Shown: positions 37,525 through 47,609 of the stretch, in pieces
How the letters are laid out: every line of letters begins with the position of its first letter
How positions within the stretch are numbered: position 1 is the first letter of the stretch
Origin: Alphaproteobacteria bacterium UBA2966
GTDB taxonomy: Bacteria > Pseudomonadota > Alphaproteobacteria > UBA2966
DNA length: 64,000 nt
Direction: 5' to 3'
Assembly (NCBI GenBank): GCA_002348365.1
Contig: DEBC01000130.1
Coordinates: 12,962 to 76,961 of the forward strand
The notes under the pieces: model-generated
The model's input: only the letters and a program-made list of their open reading frames with translations
Database searches by the model: none
Told to the model about the DNA's origin: nothing
Program-made: the position numbers and the translations under genes

Positions 37525-37941
37525 ATGATTCTTTACGACGTCATATGTTCGAACGACCACGTCTTTGAGGCGTGGTTCGCCGATTCCAAAGCCTTCGAAG
37601 ATCAGCGTAAGTCTGATGCGGTCGCCTGCCCCATTTGCGGTGTTACCGATGTCGAGAAGGCGCTCATGGCACCAAACATCTCCGCCAAGAAGGAGCAGGC
37701 TGCGGCCGATGGCAAGGATGCTGCGGACGCGATGAAGTTTCTCTACAAGATGCGCGAACATATTGAAGAGAACTGCGACTATGTGGGGAAGGATTTCGCC
37801 GAGGAAGCGCGCAAGATTCACCACGAGGAGGTGGAAAAGCGCGATATCTACGGCGAGGCGACGGCTGAAGAGGCGGAAGAGCTTCGCGAGGAAGGTATCG
37901 AGTTCGGAGAGATTCCTTGGCCGGCAAGGCACGACGCCTGA
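37525..37941 (+). CDS. DUF1178 family zinc-ribbon-like protein
   Basis: 138 aa. It starts MILYDVICSNDHVFEAWF and has the conserved CPICG pair, giving a likely zinc ribbon with the N-terminal C-x-x-x-H. Then comes an Ala/Glu-rich helical part and the conserved ending around RDIYGEATAEEAEELREEGIEF. Function unknown. In relatives it follows the glutaredoxin and nitrilase genes; here two minus-strand genes lie between. Confidence 0.88.
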   Translation: MILYDVICSNDHVFEAWFADSKAFEDQRKSDAVACPICGVTDVEKALMAPNISAKKEQAAADGKDAADAMKFLYKMREHIEENCDYVGKDFAEEARKIHHEEVEKRDIYGEATAEEAEELREEGIEFGEIPWPARHDA

Positions 37942-38060
37942 TTTTGCCGCCTATCGAACATTGCTAAGTTGAGGTAACCCGACCACGCTGGAGGTTGGCG
38001 CATCCGGCCGCGCGCTGAATGCCTGTCTGACCGGTGGTTATCATCACAGGGAGAGTGAAC

Positions 38061-38891
38061 GTGGCAAAATCTACCAAGACCGGGAAAGCCCGATCAAAAA
38101 AGGGCGCTCAGGATGAAGGGCGGATCACGACAGAGGCAAAAGGCAATGTCTTCCTGATTGGTATCGACCGGCCCTCGAAACTGAACGGGTTCACATCGGC
38201 CATGTTGGATCAACTCGCCGAGGCGTACACCGAGTTTGAAGACCGGGGTCGATATCGTTGTGCCGTGCTTTTTGCGCATGGAGATCATTTCACCGCAGGC
38301 CTGGATCTGCCGCACGTGGCCCATCGCTTTGAGGCGGGACATGGTCTGTTCCCACCCGGGCTCATAGATCCTGTCGACATCCGTCCGCCACGCCGCACAA
38401 AGCCTGTGGTCACGGCAGTCCGAGGATACTGTTTCACTCTGGGCATCGAGCTGATGCTGGCAAACGATATCGTTGTGGCCGGGGAGGAGACCGTGTTCAG
38501 CCAGCTCGAAGTCGGGCGCGGCATCATGCCGTCTTGCGGCGCGTCCATGCGCATGGTCGAGCGCGGTGGCTGGGGCAACGCCATGAAGTACTTGCTGACG
38601 GGCGATCGTTTCGATGCCATCGAGGCCCATCGCATGAACTTCGTGACTGAGATTGTTCCGACGGGCAAGGATGTCTCTCGCGCGATGGAAATTGCGCGAA
38701 CGATTTCCAAACAGGCGCCTCTCGCGGTGCAAGCGACCCGCGCGACATCTTTGACGTGGCTTGAGCACGGGCACGATGCCGCCGCGGCGGTTCTGGACCC
38801 CGAGCAACTTCGTCTGTCTAAGACCTGGGATGCAGCTGAGGGCGTGCGATCGTTCGTCGAGCGGCGGTCGCCGAGGTTCCGCGGCAAATAG
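38061..38891 (+). CDS. Enoyl-CoA hydratase/isomerase family protein
   Basis: 276 aa, crotonase superfamily. It has a Lys/Ser-rich leader of about 30 residues, then the crotonase fold with the oxyanion-hole segment AHGDHFTAGLDL and the second half RGYCFTLGIELMLANDIVVAGEETVFSQLEVGRGIMP. The family normally has Glu residues that activate water; here one is represented by the Q/E pair in FSQLEVGRG. Exact acyl-CoA substrate is not clear. The GTG start has AGGGAG seven bases before it. It is convergent with ubiG. Confidence 0.85.
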   Translation: MAKSTKTGKARSKKGAQDEGRITTEAKGNVFLIGIDRPSKLNGFTSAMLDQLAEAYTEFEDRGRYRCAVLFAHGDHFTAGLDLPHVAHRFEAGHGLFPPGLIDPVDIRPPRRTKPVVTAVRGYCFTLGIELMLANDIVVAGEETVFSQLEVGRGIMPSCGASMRMVERGGWGNAMKYLLTGDRFDAIEAHRMNFVTEIVPTGKDVSRAMEIARTISKQAPLAVQATRATSLTWLEHGHDAAAAVLDPEQLRLSKTWDAAEGVRSFVERRSPRFRGK

Positions 38892-38915
38892 CGGTTTCGC
38901 GGGCTGGGCCGGCTT

Positions 38916-39701
38916 TCAGCCGTGCGTCGGCTTCGTTGCGAACAGCATGTAGTTGACGGAGGTGTCCCGGCTCTCTCGCCAGGCGCCCGCCAAAGGATCG
39001 AGACTCACACCGCCGATGTCGATGACCGTGAGCCCGTTTGCCCGCAGGTGACGGGAAGCTTCCGAAGGGCGCACGAATTTGTTCCAGTCGTGGGTTCCTC
39101 TGGGTAGCCAACGCAACACGTACTCTGCGCCAACGATCGCGAAAGCGAATGATTTGATCGTTCGGTTGAGTGAAGCCATCGCCAATGCCCCGCCGGGGGG
39201 CAGCAGGCATCCAATCGCTTCCGAGAATGCTGTCAGATCGCCAACATGCTCAATGATTTCCATGGCGACGATCGCGTCGAACGTCGCGCCCGACCCCGCC
39301 AGACTTTCTGCCGCAGTACAACGGTAGTCTATCTCCAGGCCTGTCTTTTCGGCGTGATGGGCTGCGACCTTGATGGCATTTGCATCGGCGTCAATCGCCG
39401 TCACACGTGCACCGAGGCGAGCCAATGGCTCGCTGAGCAGTCCCCCGCCGCACCCGATATCCAGCACTGAAAGGTTCTTATAGGGTCGGATATCTCGAGT
39501 GTCGTACTGGAAGTGTTGGTCGAGGTGCCGGCGGATGTAGGCCAGTCGAACGGGATTAAGCTCATGCAGAGGGCGAAAGGGTCCGTTTGGATCCCACCAG
39601 GACTCAGCAATCTCGGCGAATCGCTCGATTTCTTCGTGATCTACCGAAGCATGATGTTGGGCTGTATCAGACAAGGTGTTCGTCGCCGCTCTCGGGACCA
39701 T
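38916..39701 (-). CDS. ubiG: Ubiquinone biosynthesis O-methyltransferase UbiG
   Basis: 261 aa. It makes both O-methylations in ubiquinone synthesis. The diagnostic opening EIAESWWDPNGPFRPLHELNPVRLAYI and motif I LDIGCGGGLLSEPLARLG are present, then MEIIEHV and GTHDWNKFVRPSE. The C-terminus RESRDTSVNYMLFA is canonical. Two starts (ATG 39701, GTG 39719) are possible; no strong ribosome site selects one. It is divergent from lysC, 167 bases apart. Confidence 0.96.
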   Translation of the reverse strand: MVPRAATNTLSDTAQHHASVDHEEIERFAEIAESWWDPNGPFRPLHELNPVRLAYIRRHLDQHFQYDTRDIRPYKNLSVLDIGCGGGLLSEPLARLGARVTAIDADANAIKVAAHHAEKTGLEIDYRCTAAESLAGSGATFDAIVAMEIIEHVGDLTAFSEAIGCLLPPGGALAMASLNRTIKSFAFAIVGAEYVLRWLPRGTHDWNKFVRPSEASRHLRANGLTVIDIGGVSLDPLAGAWRESRDTSVNYMLFATKPTHG

Positions 39702-39868
39702 GATGTTTGGATGATGCACCGATCATTGATGAAGGTCCCCGTAGCATTGGCTTGCTCACTATCGAGACCGGGAGTATGAATACGCGCCTTTTTCCGGGAA
39801 GGAAAGCGACACAGATACGGGATTGGAACACGGCCGGAGCGAAGCCGGCTGGTTCTTGAGATTTGGGT

Positions 39869-41089
39869 ATGGCACGTCTTGTGATGAAATTCGGTGGTAC
39901 TTCGGTTGGAGATGTCGACCGAATCCGAGAGGTGGCCAAACGCGTCCATGCTTCTGTCGAGGAGGGCAACGAGGTTGCCGTTGTTGTATCTGCGATGGCG
40001 GGCACAACCGATCAATTGGCCAAATGGACGAGCGATATCGCGTTGTTCCACGATGCACGCGAATATGATGTCGTGGTTTCCGCCGGTGAACAGATAACGG
40101 CGGGCCTTCTCGCACTGGCACTACAAGACATGGGCGTTTCCGCCCGGTCCTGGCTCGCCTGGCAGCTGCCGATCCGGTCCGACGCAGTGCATGGAAATGC
40201 CAGGATCGAAGAGATCGATTGCCGCGAACTGGAAAAGCGATTCCAGGAAGGCCAGGTGGCTGTTGTTGCCGGATTCCAGGGTAAGGGTGAAGACGGCCGC
40301 ACAACCACCTTGGGTCGGGGCGGGTCCGACACGTCCGCCGTCGCCCTGGCAGCAGCGCTCAGAGCGGAACGTTGCGATATTTACACCGATGTCGAAGGTG
40401 TCTTTACGGCTGATCCGCGTATCGTTGCGAAGGCGCGGAAGCTTGATAGAATCACATATGAAGAGATGCTTGAAATGGCATCTCAGGGCGCCCGGGTCTT
40501 GCAGACACGTTCTGTGTCAATGGCGATGAACCATCAGGTGCGGGTTCAGGTTCTCTCGAGTTTCTCGAATTCTCCCGGAACGCTGGTCGTCGATGAGGAT
40601 GAAGTAGTGGAAAAGCAGGTGGTCAGCGGAATCGCGTACTCCCGCGACGAGGCCAAGATTACGTTAATTCGTGTCGCGGATCGGCCTGGTGTCGCAGCCG
40701 CGATTTTTGGACCGCTCGCGGACGCCAACATCAACGTCGACATCATCGTGCAGAGTGTGTCTGAAGACGGTAAATCGACGGATGTGACATTCACGGTCAA
40801 GGAAGCCGATTTCGAGCGTGCCGTGGGGGTCGTGGAATCCGCGAAGGACTCGGTTGGTTTTGACCGAATGATTTCCGACTCCAATGTCGCCAAGGTGTCG
40901 GTGATCGGCGTTGGCATGCGCAGCCACGCCGGGGTCGCACAGTGCATGTTTAGCGCCCTCGCGGAGAAGGGAATAAACATTCATGCGATCTCGACATCGG
41001 AGATCAAGGTGAGCGTCCTGATTTCAGAGGAATATACGGAACTGGCCCTGCGCTCGTTGCATACGGCCTATGGCCTCGACGCGAACTAG
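39869..41089 (+). CDS. lysC: Aspartokinase (lysine/threonine-responsive)
   Basis: 406 aa. It phosphorylates L-aspartate, the first step to Lys, Met and Thr. Substrate/ATP segment KFGGTSVGD at the start, GFQGKGEDGRTTTLGRGGSDTSA in the catalytic domain, and two C-terminal ACT domains (from VSGIAYSRDEAKITLIRV). Many such genes contain an internal start for a beta subunit; candidate Met codons occur but are not proven. The ATG is the third codon of an open TTG frame. It is 9 bases before the next gene, so probably one operon. Confidence 0.97.
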   Translation: MARLVMKFGGTSVGDVDRIREVAKRVHASVEEGNEVAVVVSAMAGTTDQLAKWTSDIALFHDAREYDVVVSAGEQITAGLLALALQDMGVSARSWLAWQLPIRSDAVHGNARIEEIDCRELEKRFQEGQVAVVAGFQGKGEDGRTTTLGRGGSDTSAVALAAALRAERCDIYTDVEGVFTADPRIVAKARKLDRITYEEMLEMASQGARVLQTRSVSMAMNHQVRVQVLSSFSNSPGTLVVDEDEVVEKQVVSGIAYSRDEAKITLIRVADRPGVAAAIFGPLADANINVDIIVQSVSEDGKSTDVTFTVKEADFERAVGVVESAKDSVGFDRMISDSNVAKVSVIGVGMRSHAGVAQCMFSALAEKGINIHAISTSEIKVSVLISEEYTELALRSLHTAYGLDAN

Positions 41090-41098
41090 GGCCTCTCA

Positions 41099-42115
41099 TT
41101 GACAAGCACTGATCCGCAAAACCGACTGGCAGCACTGTGGCGCCGTGGATGCGACTTGCTGGGTTCGCGCTACGCCATTCTGGGTGGCGCGATGACGTGG
41201 CTCTCAGAGAGAAAACTGGTATCCGCCCTTTCCAATGCTGGGGGATTTGGAGTCATCGCCTGTGGTTCGATGACGCCCGACCTGCTGGACCAGGAAATCG
41301 CCGCAACCTTCGAACTTACTGATCAGCCGTTCGGCGTGAATCTGATCACGATGCACCCCGACCTGGGAGACTTGATCGACGTATGCATCGCACGCGGGGT
41401 CAGCCATGTCGTCCTGGCCGGGGGACTGCCAAAGGACACCGATATCGGCCGTCTGAAGGAAGCAGCGGCCAAGGTCATAGCTTTCGCGCCGGCCCTGCCC
41501 ACCGCCCGGAGATTGGTGCGTTCTGGGGCTGACGGAATCATCATCGAAGGGGCCGAAGCGGGTGGGCACATCGGACCGGTCTCGACCGGCGTTCTGGCTC
41601 AGGAGATCCTTCCCAACATTGATGAAGTCCCCGTGTTCGTTGCCGGAGGAATCGGGCGCGGAGATGCGATGGCAATGTATTTGCGTATGGGCGCATCGGG
41701 ATGCCAACTGGGAACGCGCTTTGTCTGCGCCTCAGAATGCGTAGCCCACCCCAACTTCAAGCAGGCGTTTATCCGTGCCAATGCGCGGGACGCGACATCC
41801 ACCGTGCAGCTTGATCCACAATTTCCAGTGATCCCGGTTCGCGCACTCGCAAACGAGGGGACGCGAAAGTTTCACGAATTTCAGCGGGAGATCATCTCCC
41901 GTTTCCGCGCCGGTGAGTTGGAGCAGAAGGCGGCACAGCTCGATATCGAGCACTATTGGGCTGGCGCTCTGCGGCGCGCAGCAATAGACGGAGATGTCGA
42001 ATTCGGATCGCTCATGGCAGGCCAAAGTGTCGGCATGGTGCGGGCTGAACAGCCCCTCGCCGAGATCATTGAAGAGCTTGTTGAGCAGGCCGAAAGGGCC
42101 CTGGAGACCACGTAG
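41099..42115 (+). CDS. Nitronate monooxygenase-like FMN protein
   Basis: 338 aa of the NMO/2-nitropropane dioxygenase family, FMN TIM barrel. Recognisable parts are YAILGGAMTWLSERKLVSALSNAGGFGVIA, QPFGVNLIT, VIAFAPALPTAR, GADGIIIEGAEAGGHIG with the active His, VPVFVAGGIG and ASGCQLGTRFV. The TTG start has AGGG about seven bases before it. Many family members are enoyl-CoA reductase or NADH:quinone reductase-like; the true substrate is unclear. It follows lysC closely. Confidence 0.88.
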   Translation: MTSTDPQNRLAALWRRGCDLLGSRYAILGGAMTWLSERKLVSALSNAGGFGVIACGSMTPDLLDQEIAATFELTDQPFGVNLITMHPDLGDLIDVCIARGVSHVVLAGGLPKDTDIGRLKEAAAKVIAFAPALPTARRLVRSGADGIIIEGAEAGGHIGPVSTGVLAQEILPNIDEVPVFVAGGIGRGDAMAMYLRMGASGCQLGTRFVCASECVAHPNFKQAFIRANARDATSTVQLDPQFPVIPVRALANEGTRKFHEFQREIISRFRAGELEQKAAQLDIEHYWAGALRRAAIDGDVEFGSLMAGQSVGMVRAEQPLAEIIEELVEQAERALETT

Positions 42116-42418
42116 AGGCTTTGTTGACGAAAGTTGATGAAGCCTTGATGTACAGGGTCCTGCAACTTCGTCCAATGTGGTGGGTTCCTCATTTAACTCG
42201 TTGCAAAATTTCAGTATTACTGTTCTACTGAGTTTGGGACGTTAACTAATAGTTTACCTTAAGAACGGTAATAACTCGTCTGTTCTGGCCGAATTTATTT
42301 CGGTCAGCGTAGTGGGGTGACCTCACCAATTCTGCGATGGCACTGCGGCATGCTCGCCGTTTGGGCTCTGGGAAACTCGCATGAGGCGGACGGTCAATTC
42401 GCAGTACCGGGTCAGGAC
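42116..42418 (+). other. AT-rich leader region upstream of rodZ
   Basis: No gene is seen in these 303 bases, which are clearly more AT-rich than the surroundings. At 42242-42256 TTAA-N7-TTTA(C) matches a CtrA-type full site with one mismatch. A dyad TTACC-N8-GGTAA at 42254-42271 overlaps it. This is a good place for a cell-cycle-controlled promoter of rodZ, but only the motif match supports it. Confidence 0.35.
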
Positions 42419-43816
42419 ATGACAGAAAGAACATCTCAAGAGGCTCACGAGAGCCAGTCAAGACCACCGCGCCAGCGACGGTTGCATTTACGCGAGGTTA
42501 CGACCGAAGCCGGCAATTATGATGGCCTCGGTGCGGATCTGAAGGCCGCTCGCGTCCGAAACGGACTTGATCTGGCGGAGGTGTCGGACGAGCTTCGCAT
42601 CCGTCGCGTGCACCTTCACGCTATGGAAGAAGGGCTTTTCAATGACCTGCCGGCACCCGTATACGCCGTCGGGTTTGTCCGTTCCTATGCAGATTATCTG
42701 GGATTGGACGGCGAGGTCGCCGTTGAGGCTTTCAAGCAGGAGGCTTCGGGTTTGGGAGGAGAGACCAAGCTCGTGTTTCCCTCGCCCATACCAGAAAGCC
42801 GTGTGCCCACCGGATGGCTTATCGCGCTTTCGCTCGTGCTCGCGGGCCTCATTTATGCCGGATGGTATTACGCAGAAATGAACGGCCGCCTTGCGACCGA
42901 TCGTGTGGCGCCTGTTCCCGAGAGGCTTGTGGCTCTCGCTCCGGCGCCCACGGCGGAACAACCCGCCATAGATGATTCGGTTCCCGTGGGGCCTGTTGAA
43001 ACTGAGGAGACTCCCGTGGAAGGGCCCAAAATCACGGATACCGTGACGGGAATCAGTCCGGCCACCACTGATGTGAGGGTCGAATTGAGACAGGTTGACA
43101 CGCCCGACGCAGAGTTGGGAACGGAGGGCGAAGGACGCACCTCTGGCGCCGCTCCTTCAGCCCAGTTAGGGCCTCAGGAGGAGCCGACGGGTACTGTGAC
43201 CATCACTCCAGATGTCATAGCCCGTTCTGCCGAAGAGGCGACACCGGTGGCGGAACCGGATAATTCTGAGACCATGGCCGCTGTCGTGGAATCGCCGGCT
43301 CCGGGCGAGGAGTCATCTGTCCCGGCTGATCAGAGAGCGGCCCCGTCATCATTCGCCAGTATGGAGGGTAGAGCAATTGATCGGTCAAACGCGGTCTCCG
43401 GATCGGAGGTTGCCCCTGCGGTCACGCCCGAAACGCGGGCTCCACCTCTATCGTCTGCGCCGCCTCTGCGTGCCGAGGCGAATATTCAGCCTGAAAATGT
43501 TCTCCCGGGACGTCAGACGCGGATTTACGGAGAGGGCAACTGGGACGCCCGGGTTATCGTCAGGGCAAAGAACGAAAGCTGGGTACAGATTATGAGTAGG
43601 GACGGCGAGCTACTGCTCACCCGAATTCTTCGTCCCGGCGACCAATACCTGGTGCCCAATCGTGACGATCTGTTTCTGATGACCGGCAATGCCGGTGGGA
43701 TCGAGATCACAGTAGATGGAGAATTGGTGCCCGCGATCGGCCAACCCGGAGACATTCGCAGCAATGTTGCATTGGTGCCGGACCGTCTTATCGCCGGTAC
43801 GGCCATCGAACCGTAG
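42419..43816 (+). CDS. rodZ: RodZ-like cell shape protein
   Basis: 465 aa. Cytosolic N-terminal HTH domain (about 36-100, DLKAARVRNGLDLAEVSDELRIR), one membrane span (about 132-151), a long Pro/Glu/Ala-rich periplasmic linker and a C-terminal DUF4115 domain (GNWDARVIVRAKNESWVQI...). This matches RodZ, which tethers MreB to the membrane in rod-shaped cells. The start was taken at the ATG near the conserved Arg-rich leader; several upstream start codons are in frame. Upstream region is discussed separately. Confidence 0.85.
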   Translation: MTERTSQEAHESQSRPPRQRRLHLREVTTEAGNYDGLGADLKAARVRNGLDLAEVSDELRIRRVHLHAMEEGLFNDLPAPVYAVGFVRSYADYLGLDGEVAVEAFKQEASGLGGETKLVFPSPIPESRVPTGWLIALSLVLAGLIYAGWYYAEMNGRLATDRVAPVPERLVALAPAPTAEQPAIDDSVPVGPVETEETPVEGPKITDTVTGISPATTDVRVELRQVDTPDAELGTEGEGRTSGAAPSAQLGPQEEPTGTVTITPDVIARSAEEATPVAEPDNSETMAAVVESPAPGEESSVPADQRAAPSSFASMEGRAIDRSNAVSGSEVAPAVTPETRAPPLSSAPPLRAEANIQPENVLPGRQTRIYGEGNWDARVIVRAKNESWVQIMSRDGELLLTRILRPGDQYLVPNRDDLFLMTGNAGGIEITVDGELVPAIGQPGDIRSNVALVPDRLIAGTAIEP

Positions 43817-43989
43817 AAATTCCGCTCGCAGCAGTCTACTTGCGGCGTATCATCTTCATGATACAGTCGCGGCGCATTGGCGAAGCCGGGGCGTTTATCC
43901 GTTGGTTCGGATGACGGATCTAGGCACTGAGCTCTCCCCGCGCCGCTCCCATCTGGCAAATATCGAGTTTGACTGGCACCCTGACCGAG

Positions 43990-45138
43990 ATGAGCGTACG
44001 ACCCTATCGAGATATAGCGCGGCGTCAGAGCCGGCAGATCATGGTTGGCCGCGTTGCCGTGGGCGGCGACGCGCCAATTTCAGTCCAGTCGATGACCAAT
44101 ACGCTCACCACCGACATAAAGGCGACGGTGGCTCAGGTGAAGTCACTCGAGGACGCTGGCGCGGATATCGTCCGGATATCCTGCCCAGACCAGGATTCAT
44201 CATTGGCGCTGAAGGAGATCGTGAAGCAGGTCGATGTCCCCATCGTTGCCGACATCCATTTTCACTACAAACGCGCGATTGAGGCGGCCGAGTCCGGGGC
44301 GAGTTGTCTGCGTATCAATCCTGGAAACATCGGTGACAGTGGACGGGTTCGTGACGTCGTCAAGGCCGCCCGCGACCACGGCTGCTCGATGCGGATCGGA
44401 GTCAATGCCGGTTCTTTGGAGAAAGACCTGCTCGAGAAATACGGCGAGCCCAGCCCCAAGGCGATGGTCGAGAGTGCGCTGAATCATGCGCGTATCCTGG
44501 AAGACAACGACTTCCGGGAATTCAAGATCAGTGTGAAAGCGTCCGATGTGTTTCTCGCCGCTGCCGCTTATCAGCAGCTTGCCGATGCCTGTGACTATGC
44601 CCTTCACCTCGGTGTCACCGAGGCAGGGGGGCTGACCACGGGTACCGTGAAGTCCTCAATTGGAATCGGGACGCTGCTCTGGGCTGGTATTGGCGATACC
44701 ATCCGGATTTCGCTATCGGCGGATCCCGTCGAAGAGGTTCGCGCGGGTTTTGAGATCCTCAAGGCCCTCGGGTTGCGGCATCGTGGAGTGAACGTGATCT
44801 CGTGCCCGTCCTGCGCAAGACAGGCGTTCCAGGTCATCGACACCGTCCGCATACTCGAGGAGCGCCTGGCGCACATTTCGACTCCTATGTCGCTGTCGGT
44901 GATCGGATGTGTAGTGAACGGTCCGGGGGAGGCACGCGAAACCGATATCGGTGTTACCGGTGGTGGTCGTGGTACTCACATGGTCTATTTGTCGGGCGTG
45001 GCTGATCACAAGATAAGTGATGACGGATTGGTGGATCATGTCGTTGAGCTTGTCGAACAGCGCGCCGCCGAAATCGAAGCGGAACGCGCCGAGGCCGATA
45101 TCGGTACTTCGGTCGAATCGCTAGCCCAAGCTTCCTAG
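43990..45138 (+). CDS. ispG: (E)-4-hydroxy-3-methylbut-2-enyl-diphosphate synthase IspG
   Basis: 382 aa, [4Fe-4S] enzyme making HMBPP from MEcPP in the non-mevalonate isoprenoid pathway. Barrel motif [29 protein letters not shown], and the cluster Cys residues in SCPSCAR and CVVNGPGEA with the following Glu. Only seven residues are lost by starting at this ATG rather than the TTG. It lies 173 bases after rodZ and 16 bases before hisS, a normal alphaproteobacterial order. Confidence 0.97.
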   Translation: MSVRPYRDIARRQSRQIMVGRVAVGGDAPISVQSMTNTLTTDIKATVAQVKSLEDAGADIVRISCPDQDSSLALKEIVKQVDVPIVADIHFHYKRAIEAAESGASCLRINPGNIGDSGRVRDVVKAARDHGCSMRIGVNAGSLEKDLLEKYGEPSPKAMVESALNHARILEDNDFREFKISVKASDVFLAAAAYQQLADACDYALHLGVTEAGGLTTGTVKSSIGIGTLLWAGIGDTIRISLSADPVEEVRAGFEILKALGLRHRGVNVISCPSCARQAFQVIDTVRILEERLAHISTPMSLSVIGCVVNGPGEARETDIGVTGGGRGTHMVYLSGVADHKISDDGLVDHVVELVEQRAAEIEAERAEADIGTSVESLAQAS

Positions 45139-45154
45139 CTCCAAAGAGGTCCCC

Positions 45155-46399
45155 GTGAGTCGTTTGCAGCCGGTCCGCGGCACGCATGACATACTGCCGG
45201 AAGATGGGCGGCGGCACCGTCACGTCGTGGAGACGGCACGCGAACTGTCTGAACGCTACGGTTTCGCGGAAATCTCGACCCCGATCTTCGAGTTTACGGA
45301 CGTTTTCCAGCGTACCTTGGGCGAGACGTCTGACGTCGTGACCAAGGAGATGTACACCTTTCAGGACCGAGGCGGCGATGAGATCACCTTGCGACCGGAG
45401 TATACGGCGGGGATCGCCCGTGCCGTGATCTCGGGCGGGTTGAGTCAACAGTTGCCGCTGCGTTTTTTCGCGCACGGCCCCATGTTCCGCTATGAACGGC
45501 CGCAGAAAGGCCGCTTAAGACAGTTTCATCAGATCGACGCCGAGATAATCGGAGTTGCCGGACCGCAGGCGGATATCGAAGTGATATGCCTCGGCGCAGA
45601 GATTCTCGACAATCTCGGGGTGTTGGATCGTACCGAACTGCAGATTAACTCACTCGGCGATGCCGAGAGCAGGCACGCCTACCGGGACGCTCTGGTGGCA
45701 TATTTCGGTGCGCACCGGGATGCTCTGTCCACCGAGAGTCAGCAGAGACTCGAGCGGAATCCATTGCGAATATTGGACTCGAAAGATGAAGGTGATCGTG
45801 CCCTTGTGGCTGAGGCTCCCCGAATGGAGGATTACCTCAATGAAGACTCCGCCAGCTTTTTCTCCGAGGTCGTTGCCGGGTTGAACGCGCTGGGCGTCTC
45901 TTACAGCCAAAATCCTCATTTGGTTCGGGGTCTGGACTATTACTCCCACACGGCGTTTGAATTCGTGACGGGAGAGTTGGGTGCCCAGGGTGCGGTCATC
46001 GCCGGGGGTCGTTATGACGGCTTGATCGAGACCATGGGGGGCACGCCGACGCCCGCTGTCGGCTGGGCCGGTGGGATCGAGCGCCTGGCGATGCTGGCCA
46101 CGGGTGCTCCTGAGGCACCGCGCCCGATTGCATTGATCCCGGTCGGCGATACCGCGCAGGACGCCGCTATGCTTCTGGCATATGAACTCAGGCGTGCCGG
46201 TTTTGTGGTTGATTTCGGCTATCGCGGAAACGTGACGCGACGGATGAAACGGGCGGACAGGATCGGCGCACGGGCAGCCCTCTTATTGGGCGAAGATGAA
46301 ATCGAGCGCGGTGTGATTACGTTGCGGGATCTCGATTCAGGGGAACAGCAGAAGCTGACGCGTGATGCGCTCGATGCAGCGTTAAATTCGCTGTACTAG
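45155..46399 (+). CDS. hisS: Histidyl-tRNA synthetase
   Basis: 414 aa class II synthetase that charges tRNA-His. Motif 1 region PVRGTHDILPED, motif 2 MFRYERPQKGRLRQFHQ, His-specific GLDYYSHTAFE and motif 3 GWAGGIERLAML are present, followed by the anticodon-binding domain. The GTG start has AGAGG upstream. It is preceded by ispG and followed 60 bases later by prfA. Confidence 0.98.
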   Translation: MSRLQPVRGTHDILPEDGRRHRHVVETARELSERYGFAEISTPIFEFTDVFQRTLGETSDVVTKEMYTFQDRGGDEITLRPEYTAGIARAVISGGLSQQLPLRFFAHGPMFRYERPQKGRLRQFHQIDAEIIGVAGPQADIEVICLGAEILDNLGVLDRTELQINSLGDAESRHAYRDALVAYFGAHRDALSTESQQRLERNPLRILDSKDEGDRALVAEAPRMEDYLNEDSASFFSEVVAGLNALGVSYSQNPHLVRGLDYYSHTAFEFVTGELGAQGAVIAGGRYDGLIETMGGTPTPAVGWAGGIERLAMLATGAPEAPRPIALIPVGDTAQDAAMLLAYELRRAGFVVDFGYRGNVTRRMKRADRIGARAALLLGEDEIERGVITLRDLDSGEQQKLTRDALDAALNSLY

Positions 46400-46459
46400 G
46401 AACCGTCCGGCCCGCCGTCGTAAGGCAAGCCGGCCCGTCAGATTGGAGCATGAAATTCC

Positions 46460-47548
46460 GTGGCTAAGATCCCGGAAGAAAAACTGCAGATGATCATTGA
46501 TCGCCATGCCGCCCTCGAAGGGGAGCTGGCGACGGCTGCCGGTAGTGGCGATGAGTTCGTGCGTCTTTCAAAGGAATACGCGGAATTGACCCCTGTCGTT
46601 GAGGGTGCTGTCGAACTCCAGAGGCTGCAGTCCGAAGTGTCGGGGCTGGAAGAGATGCTTTCGGACCCCGATACCGATGGCGAAATGAGAACGCTGGCCG
46701 AAGAGGAACTCGCTGAACATCGGGAACGCCTGCCCGCGCTTGAAGACAAGATGCAGGTGCTGCTGTTGCCGCAGGACGCAGCTGACCAGAAGAACGCCAT
46801 CCTGGAAATTCGGGCGGGCACCGGTGGCGACGAGGCGGCGCTGTTCGCGGCCGATCTCTACCGCATGTACCAGCGTTACGCCGAACTGAAAGGCTGGAAG
46901 GTCGAGGCCTTGCAGGTTTCGGAAACTGACCTCAACGGTGTGAAGGAGGCGCAGGCCTTGATATCGGGTGCGGGCGTGTTCGCGCGCCTCAAGTTTGAGT
47001 CTGGCGTGCACCGGGTGCAGCGAGTGCCGGAAACCGAAAGCAGTGGCCGCATTCACACCTCTGCCGCTACGGTCGCCGTACTGCCCGAGGCCGAGGATAT
47101 CGATGTCGAGCTCGATGAGAAGGATCTGCGCGTCGACGTCTATCGGGCCAGTGGACCTGGGGGTCAGTCGGTCAACACTACCGATTCCGCGGTTCGCATC
47201 ACGCACCTGCCCACCGGAATCGTGGTGACTCAGCAGGACGAAAAATCCCAGCACAAGAACCGGGCCAAGGCGCTGAAAATATTGCGCAGCCGACTTTACG
47301 ATCTCGAGCGCGAGCGCGCCCATGCAGAGCGGGCTGAGCAGCGGCGGGGACAAGTGGGATCCGGCGACCGGTCGGAGCGGGTGCGCACGTACAATTTTCC
47401 CCAGGGACGGGTGACCGATCACCGCATCAATCTGACTCTGCACAAGTTGGATCGCGTTCTGGCGGGAGAGTCGCTGGACGAAGTGATCGACGGGCTCATT
47501 GCCGAGGATCAAGCCAGTCGCCTCGCCGAGATGGAAGCAGATGCTTGA
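46460..47548 (+). CDS. prfA: Peptide chain release factor 1
   Basis: 362 aa. It ends translation at UAA and UAG. The catalytic motif GGQ is in [11 protein letters not shown], the codon-reading loop region (normally PxT) is in RVPETES, and the C-terminal end [14 protein letters not shown] is canonical. The start is GTG after GGAG; a nearby ATG at 46450 is out of frame. Its substrate, UAG, is the codon found inside three interrupted genes of this window, so RF1 presence argues for those codons being real stops. Confidence 0.98.
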   Translation: MAKIPEEKLQMIIDRHAALEGELATAAGSGDEFVRLSKEYAELTPVVEGAVELQRLQSEVSGLEEMLSDPDTDGEMRTLAEEELAEHRERLPALEDKMQVLLLPQDAADQKNAILEIRAGTGGDEAALFAADLYRMYQRYAELKGWKVEALQVSETDLNGVKEAQALISGAGVFARLKFESGVHRVQRVPETESSGRIHTSAATVAVLPEAEDIDVELDEKDLRVDVYRASGPGGQSVNTTDSAVRITHLPTGIVVTQQDEKSQHKNRAKALKILRSRLYDLERERAHAERAEQRRGQVGSGDRSERVRTYNFPQGRVTDHRINLTLHKLDRVLAGESLDEVIDGLIAEDQASRLAEMEADA

Positions 47549-47609
47549 TGGGAACGCCGTGGTTAGGACGGGCCTTGCGCTCGGCGAACGCGATGTTCCC
47601 GGGCAGACA

